NCBI GenBank assembly: GCA_047638675.1
Contig: JBLIML010000065.1
Coordinates: 1-17,542, forward strand
Direction of reading: 5' to 3'
Source of the DNA: WLWS01 sp047638675
GTDB taxonomy: Bacteria > Pseudomonadota > Gammaproteobacteria > Eutrophobiales > Eutrophobiaceae
Length of the DNA stretch: 17,542 bases
This document shows, piece after piece, positions 13,476 through 17,542 of this stretch. The notes beneath the pieces are model-generated. The model searched no databases. It saw only the letters and a list, made by a program, of their open reading frames with translations, and was not told the DNA's origin. Made by a program: the position numbers and the translations under genes. How positions within the stretch are numbered: position 1 is the first letter of the stretch; each line of letters opens with the position of its first letter.

Positions 13476-14357
13476 ATGGACGTAGACTGGAAATATGTAA
13501 GCGCGTTCTTTTTGTCTGTGATCCTGCATGGTCTGGTCATAGGGCTGCTGGTGTTTAGCGTTGACACATCGGTTAAAAGAGCGCCGAAACCAGTGCCACA
13601 TGTCAATATTGTCAAGGCCGTCTCGGTTGATAATTCTCAGGTGGAAAAGGAATTAAAACGACTTAAGGATGTCGAAAAAGAGAAATTTGATAAGGAGTTA
13701 AAAAAGCAGAAGGAACTCGAAAATAAATTAAAGGACTTAAATCAAAAAACAGCAAGCGCGGCAAAGCAACGGAAAGCAGAAGAGGAGAAGTTGGCTGAGC
13801 TGAAAAAGAAAAAAAATGTAGAGCAGAAAAAACGCGAAGAAGAAGAGAAGAAGATTGTTCAGCTAAAAAAAGAAAAGGCTGAAATAGAAAAAAAACAAAA
13901 AGAAAATGATGAGCTTAAGCGCAAGGAAGAAGCCGATAAAAAGGCACAGGAAGAGCTAAAGCTCAAAAAAGAGCAAGAACTCAAGCGCAAGCAGGAACAA
14001 GAGAAGCGCTTGCAAGAGGAGATGGCTGAGGAACAACGGCAACAGGAAGCCGCACAACTCAGCCGGGACCAGCAATTACTGCATAATATTGTTGGAAGTA
14101 TTAAACGTAGCATAGTTAGCAATTTTAATACGAGTGGATTGCCTACTGGGCTGGAATGCGTATTATCGGTGCGGTTGGTGCCAGGTGGCGAGGTGGTTAG
14201 CGTTACCATCAGAAAATCCAGCGGCAATGATATTTTTGATCGGCGTGCTTTGGTGGCGGTGCAAAAGGCATCGCCCTTACCGATACCCGAGGACGTTGCT
14301 ACCTTTGAACGTTTGAAGTTGCGACAGTTGGCGTTTCCGTTTCGATTAAATCAATGA
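13476..14357 (+). CDS. tolA: Tol-Pal system protein TolA (short coiled-coil form)
   Basis: TolA spans the periplasm between TolQR and Pal/TolB. The 293-aa product is shorter than E. coli TolA (421). Domain I is a transmembrane helix (about 8-28) with the functional SxxxH motif at Ser14-His18. Domain II (about 55-205) is a Lys/Glu/Gln-rich coiled coil without the Ala-rich repeats of the E. coli protein, so the reduced length is in this spacer. Domain III (about 207-293; LHNIVGSIKRSIVSNFNTSG to AFPFRLNQ) is the TonB/TolA C-terminal fold. It is in operon with tolR (9 bp) and tolB (22 bp). Confidence 0.95.
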   Translation: MDVDWKYVSAFFLSVILHGLVIGLLVFSVDTSVKRAPKPVPHVNIVKAVSVDNSQVEKELKRLKDVEKEKFDKELKKQKELENKLKDLNQKTASAAKQRKAEEEKLAELKKKKNVEQKKREEEEKKIVQLKKEKAEIEKKQKENDELKRKEEADKKAQEELKLKKEQELKRKQEQEKRLQEEMAEEQRQQEAAQLSRDQQLLHNIVGSIKRSIVSNFNTSGLPTGLECVLSVRLVPGGEVVSVTIRKSSGNDIFDRRALVAVQKASPLPIPEDVATFERLKLRQLAFPFRLNQ

Positions 14358-14379
14358 GGATAAGAGGTCTTAAATAGAA

Positions 14380-15687
14380 ATGAAGGTAGTTAAAAATTTC
14401 GTCTTACTATTACTTATGGGATTAATTCCCAGTGTCTACGCTGAAGAAGAGCTGGAAATCGTTATTGATAAAGGTATCGAAAACAGGTTGCCCATTGCCA
14501 TTGTGCCTTTTGGCTGGTCACAGGCAGCGGGATTGCCGCCGATAGATATGATGACTATTATCGCCAATGATTTGGCTCGCAGCGGCCGTTTTGCGCCTAT
14601 GTCGGAAGCGGATATGCCGCAAAAACCGACGCAAATGGGGCAGGTGAATTTTAAGGATTGGCGCTTATTGGGTATGGAAAACCTGGTATTGGGCGACATC
14701 AGCCAGAATGATGCCGGGGACTATGACATCGAGTTTCGTTTAATTGACGTTTATAAAGGAACGCAGCTCACCGGTTTTCGAATTCCTGCGAGTCAGACCC
14801 AACTACGGCGTACTGCCCATCAAATCAGCGATATTATTTTTGAAAAACTAACAGGCATTCGTGGCGCATTCAATACACGCATTGCCTATGTGACCGTCAA
14901 GCGGCTGAAGGACAATAAGAAATTGTATTCTCTGCAACTCGCCGATGCCGATGGTAGTAACCCACAAATATTGTTGGAGTCATCTGAACCTTTATTATCG
15001 CCAGCATGGTCTCCCGATGGCAAGAAGCTGGCCTACGTGTCGTTTGAAAACAGGAATTCGGCTATTTATGTACAGGATATTCTTAGCGGAGAGCGCAAAC
15101 GAGTAGCGGCCAACCCTGGAATAAATAGCGCCCCGGCCTGGTCCCCCGATGGAAGTCGACTTGCAATGACGCTGTCAAAGGGCGGTGATGCGGAAATCTT
15201 TATCTTGCACATGTCCAGTGGCACGCTTCAGCAGGTAACGCACAATCGTGCCATCGATACAGAGCCGAGCTGGTCCCCGGATGGCAAGAAGATAGCGTTT
15301 ACCTCTGACCGAGGCGGTGGACCGCAAATTTACGAGATAGTCCTGCCAGATAAACGTGCAAAACGCCTGACCTTTAATGGCATCTATAATGCCCGACCAC
15401 GATATTCTCCGGATGGTAAGAGCATGGTGATGATACACGGAGGAAATAAGAACTATCGGATCGCGATACTGGATATTGCCAGCGGTTTTTTGAACGTTCT
15501 CACAGAGACTCGTCTCGATGAGTCGCCTAGTTTTTCGCCGAATGGTAGTATGATTATGTATGCGACTACGGTTTATCGTGGTACGGAGTTGGCGGCAGTT
15601 TCCGCCGATGGCAGTGTACACCAGCGTCTTGCATTACAGGATGGGGAAGTGAGAGAGCCAGCCTGGGGGCCGTTTCCATCTAGATAA
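14380..15687 (+). CDS. tolB: Tol-Pal system beta-propeller protein TolB
   Basis: TolB is a periplasmic protein that binds Pal and TolA. It has a signal peptide MKVVKNFVLLLLMGLIPSVY-A with cleavage after Ala21, releasing the flexible N-terminus EEELEIVIDKG that corresponds to the TolA/Pal-signalling TolB box. An alpha/beta domain (about 22-160) is followed by a six-bladed propeller. Five clear WD40-like blade motifs are seen: WSPDGKKLAY, WSPDGSRLAM, WSPDGKKIAF, YSPDGKSMVM and FSPNGSMIMY. At 435 aa it matches the usual length (E. coli 430). AAGAGG lies 12 bp before the ATG. Confidence 0.98.
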   Translation: MKVVKNFVLLLLMGLIPSVYAEEELEIVIDKGIENRLPIAIVPFGWSQAAGLPPIDMMTIIANDLARSGRFAPMSEADMPQKPTQMGQVNFKDWRLLGMENLVLGDISQNDAGDYDIEFRLIDVYKGTQLTGFRIPASQTQLRRTAHQISDIIFEKLTGIRGAFNTRIAYVTVKRLKDNKKLYSLQLADADGSNPQILLESSEPLLSPAWSPDGKKLAYVSFENRNSAIYVQDILSGERKRVAANPGINSAPAWSPDGSRLAMTLSKGGDAEIFILHMSSGTLQQVTHNRAIDTEPSWSPDGKKIAFTSDRGGGPQIYEIVLPDKRAKRLTFNGIYNARPRYSPDGKSMVMIHGGNKNYRIAILDIASGFLNVLTETRLDESPSFSPNGSMIMYATTVYRGTELAAVSADGSVHQRLALQDGEVREPAWGPFPSR

Positions 15688-15696
15688 AATATGATA

Positions 15697-15725
15697 ATCA
15701 CTCAACTATCATCTTGATGAGTGAT
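15697..15725 (+). promoter_or_regulatory. Intercistronic stem-loop between tolB and pal
   Basis: ATCACTCA (15697-15704) and TGAGTGAT (15718-15725) form a perfect 8-bp stem with a 13-nt loop. No T-run follows, so it is not a classical terminator. It lies 10 bp after the tolB stop and 34 bp before the pal start. A role in mRNA processing or stability, raising Pal relative to TolB, is a guess from position. Confidence 0.45.
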
Positions 15726-15744
15726 ATGCTTTCAACATTCAAAT

Positions 15745-15752
15745 AAAGGAGA
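15745..15752 (+). promoter_or_regulatory. Strong Shine-Dalgarno deciding the pal start
   Basis: AAAGGAGA lies 7 bp before ATG 15760. It is the best ribosome binding site in the window, it rules out the upstream in-frame GTG at 15721, and it suits the abundance expected of Pal. Confidence 0.85.
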
Positions 15753-15759
15753 AATTTCC

Positions 15760-16296
15760 ATGACGTACAAAAGCGTCTTGATAGTATTAATGGTAAGCCT
15801 GTTTGCGGCTTGTAGTACGACTCAGGACAAACCCAGCTCAGCTACCGTCGAAGATAAGGGTTCGAAATCCGGCACGGATGACAGCTCAGATAGGTCTGGT
15901 GCGAAGTCTTATGGTGCCGGCAATGATCGTGCGACAAATATGTCAGCTCTGGACGATCCGCAAAACCCCTTATCAGTTCGAATTATCTATTTCGATTTCG
16001 ACAGTAGCGATATTCAGGCACAGTTTCGCGATACCGTCGAAGCTCATGCCACGTTTTTAATTGCTAATCCAGATGTCGTCGTATCGTTGGAAGGCCATGC
16101 TGATGAGCGAGGATCGCGAGAGTATAATCTGGCCCTCGCCGAGGGTCGTTCGCAAACAGTAAAAAGGCAAATGGTACTGCTGGGTGCGTCATCATCGCAA
16201 ATACGCACCAGCAGCTATGGGGAAGAAAGACCCGTGTCGGAAGAGCACGATGAGTTTGCCTGGAGCCAAAACCGACGCGTAGAAATTATTTATTAA
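15760..16296 (+). CDS. pal: Peptidoglycan-associated lipoprotein Pal
   Basis: Pal is an outer-membrane lipoprotein whose OmpA-like domain binds peptidoglycan and which is gathered at division sites by TolA/TolB. From ATG 15760 it is 178 aa. The lipoprotein signal MTYKSVLIVLMVSLFAAC has the lipidated Cys18; Phe at -3 is a slightly atypical lipobox residue. A Ser/Gly/Asp-rich linker (about 20-65) leads to the OmpA domain (about 70-178) with IIYFDFDSSDI, EGHADERGSREYN (the diaminopimelate-binding region) and NRRVEI. The segment LALAEGRSQ replaces the more usual LGERRA pattern. It is followed by cpoB after 10 bp. Confidence 0.97.
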   Translation: MTYKSVLIVLMVSLFAACSTTQDKPSSATVEDKGSKSGTDDSSDRSGAKSYGAGNDRATNMSALDDPQNPLSVRIIYFDFDSSDIQAQFRDTVEAHATFLIANPDVVVSLEGHADERGSREYNLALAEGRSQTVKRQMVLLGASSSQIRTSSYGEERPVSEEHDEFAWSQNRRVEIIY

Positions 16297-16306
16297 GGAT
16301 GAGCTT

Positions 16307-17293
16307 GTGAAGTTATTTTCGAGTGTTTTAACGACTGTTTGCATTTATCTATTTATGAATGCACAGGTTTACGCTGCTGATGCGGATGTCATACCGCGAC
16401 TGGATCGCATTGAGCGTTTATTGCAAAGCCAGGGCTTGTTGGACATGTTGCAGCAGATCGAAGCCTTACAACAGGAACTCAACGCTGTGCGTGGTGAAAT
16501 AGAATTTCAGAACCATACTCTGGAACAAGTAAAAAAACGGCAACGAGATTTGTATACTGACATTGATCAACGCTTGCAAGGCCTGGAAAGAAATGGCACA
16601 GCAGAGTCAGGTCTAAGTCCGGAAATTACCTTTGTGGAGAATAGCGACAATACTACACCCCCTCTGCAGACGCTGAGGCCCATCGGCAACGATATTACTG
16701 CTACGGCTGCATCACAACAGGCTGAAAATCCCCTGACCCTTGAAGTAGTAGAGAATAGCAGAGCGACATCTGAGCCCCAACAAGCGCCGGAACAACAAGC
16801 GCCGGAACAACAAGTTGCAATATCCGCTCCCGCGGAGATAACACAAGCACCGATTGAGGCGAAGGAAGAACTGGATCCTGTTCAGGTCAGGGCACAGTAC
16901 CAGCAAGCCTTTAAACTGTTGAAACAATCGCAATACGAACAAGCGATAAAGGCCTTTCGAGACTTTTTGCTTGTTAATCCGCAAAGTGAAATTTCTGATA
17001 ACGCCCAATACTGGTTAGGTGAAGCGTATTACGTGACACGGCAATTTGAACCCGCATTGATAGAATATAATAAGCTGCTTGAGAACTATCCCGACAGTCA
17101 AAAATTGACACATTCATTATTGAAGATTGGCTTTTGTTACTATGAGATGGGTGAAATAGAGGAAGCCACGATTCGCCTGGAAGAATTAAATCAACAACAT
17201 CCAGGTACTACGGCTGCACGGTTGGCAGAGGAGCGCCTGAAAAAAATCGCGCGAGAACAGGCTAATCAACAAGCAACAGACGAAGCTAATTAA
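16307..17293 (+). CDS. cpoB: Cell division coordinator CpoB (YbgF, Tol-Pal associated TPR protein)
   Basis: CpoB is a periplasmic protein that couples Tol-Pal action to peptidoglycan synthesis during constriction. The 328-aa product starts at GTG with AAGGATGAG just upstream. A signal peptide ends near QVYA (residues 20-23). A trimerising coiled coil follows (about 28-98, with LLQSQGLLDMLQQIEALQQE), then a low-complexity Gln/Pro/Glu linker (about 99-190). The last ~130 residues are TPRs (AQYQQAFKLLKQSQYEQAIK, AQYWLGEAYYVTRQFEPALI, LLKIGFCYYEMGEIEEA). It is longer than E. coli CpoB (263), the extra length being in the linker. It is the last visible gene of the operon. Confidence 0.95.
   Translation: MKLFSSVLTTVCIYLFMNAQVYAADADVIPRLDRIERLLQSQGLLDMLQQIEALQQELNAVRGEIEFQNHTLEQVKKRQRDLYTDIDQRLQGLERNGTAESGLSPEITFVENSDNTTPPLQTLRPIGNDITATAASQQAENPLTLEVVENSRATSEPQQAPEQQAPEQQVAISAPAEITQAPIEAKEELDPVQVRAQYQQAFKLLKQSQYEQAIKAFRDFLLVNPQSEISDNAQYWLGEAYYVTRQFEPALIEYNKLLENYPDSQKLTHSLLKIGFCYYEMGEIEEATIRLEELNQQHPGTTAARLAEERLKKIAREQANQQATDEAN
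16781..16810. repeat. 15-bp perfect tandem duplication in the cpoB linker
   Basis: CAAGCGCCGGAACAA occurs twice in a row and encodes QAPEQ-QAPEQ. It is in frame and lies in the low-complexity linker, so copy number can vary without disturbing the folded domains. Confidence 0.9.
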
Positions 17294-17300
17294 AACTCAT

Positions 17301-17542
17301 GTAGGGTCGAATTCATTCGACCACGGCGGCCGAATAAATTCAGCCCGACAGGCCAACTGATAACAAAGAAATAATCCTGTTGCCTACCTGACACAATAAT
17401 AGGAATTTTGTAGGGTCGAATTCATTCGACCACGGCGGCCGCGATGCTGGCATGCGGCCGAATAAATTCAGCCCGACAGGCCAACTGATAACAAAGAAAT
17501 AATCCTGTTGCCTACCTGACACGATAATAGGAATTTTGCAGG
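17301..17542. repeat. 109/128-bp tandem repeat running off the window
   Basis: GTAGGGTCGAATTC begins units at 17301 and 17410, and a third unit (GCAGG) begins at 17538 at the window edge. Unit 1 is 109 bp. Unit 2 is 128 bp because of a 19-bp insertion (17442-17460) flanked by CGGCCG. Each unit carries a strong hairpin GGTCGAAT-tc-ATTCGACC and a second imperfect one, GGCCGAAT-aa-ATTCAGCC. The sequence is unrelated to the TTCCCGC family. No gene is supported here. Confidence 0.85.

Noticed and set aside
15721..15759. GTG start for Pal
   Set aside because: It would put 13 residues before the lipoprotein signal; AAAGGAGA points to ATG 15760.

Overview
The window is chromosomal DNA from a gammaproteobacterium. 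The conserved order yebC-ruvC-ruvA-ruvB-ybgC-tolQ-tolR-tolA-tolB-pal-cpoB, all on the + strand, is typical of that class. Genus cannot be read from the sequence. No rRNA, tRNA, CRISPR array or prophage gene was seen.

Layout. (1) 1-1.8 kb: a NrtR-type Nudix/winged-helix regulator followed 12 bp later by nadA (quinolinate synthase), an NAD-biosynthesis control unit. (2) 1.8-5.8 kb: an accessory zone with an alpha/beta hydrolase, a small GIY-YIG nuclease and an unusually exported D-2-hydroxyacid dehydrogenase, set in a dense landscape of palindromic repeats. (3) 5.8-7.9 kb: three minus-strand genes: an unrecognised 106-aa protein, an SRPBCC/START-like protein behind a very hydrophobic N-terminal segment, and an exported DUF547 protein. 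(4) 8.0-11.9 kb: yebC (translation factor/regulator) and the Holliday-junction genes ruvC, ruvA and ruvB. ruvA and ruvB are separated by an 890-bp gap filled by a repeat element. (5) 11.96-17.3 kb: the complete Tol-Pal envelope operon, tightly packed. (6) 17.3 kb to the end: a tandem repeat that runs off the window.

The most interesting signal is the repeat system. Hairpin units built on CGTCATTCCCGC / GCGGGAATGACGG occur in the gaps after nadA, around the GIY-YIG gene, after the dehydrogenase gene and between ruvA and ruvB. The GIY-YIG gene lies between two arms that are imperfect inverted copies of each other, and its stop codon lies inside the right arm. Two colinear 190-bp copies (1921-2110 and 5501-5690) keep the arms and short gene-edge sequences but lack the gene, as expected of non-autonomous derivatives. 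Two larger blocks (5364-5747 and 10046-10814) are bracketed by related ~28-bp terminal inverted repeats. Internal hairpin stems vary between copies with compensating changes. I read this as a GIY-YIG-associated mobile palindromic element family with MITE-like offspring. The arrangement is seen directly; the mobility is inferred.

How the genes work together: NrtR probably represses nadA in response to NAD metabolites. RuvABC process Holliday junctions. TolQRA form the energised inner-membrane complex that acts on periplasmic TolB and the peptidoglycan-bound lipoprotein Pal, with CpoB coordinating with cell-wall synthesis during division.
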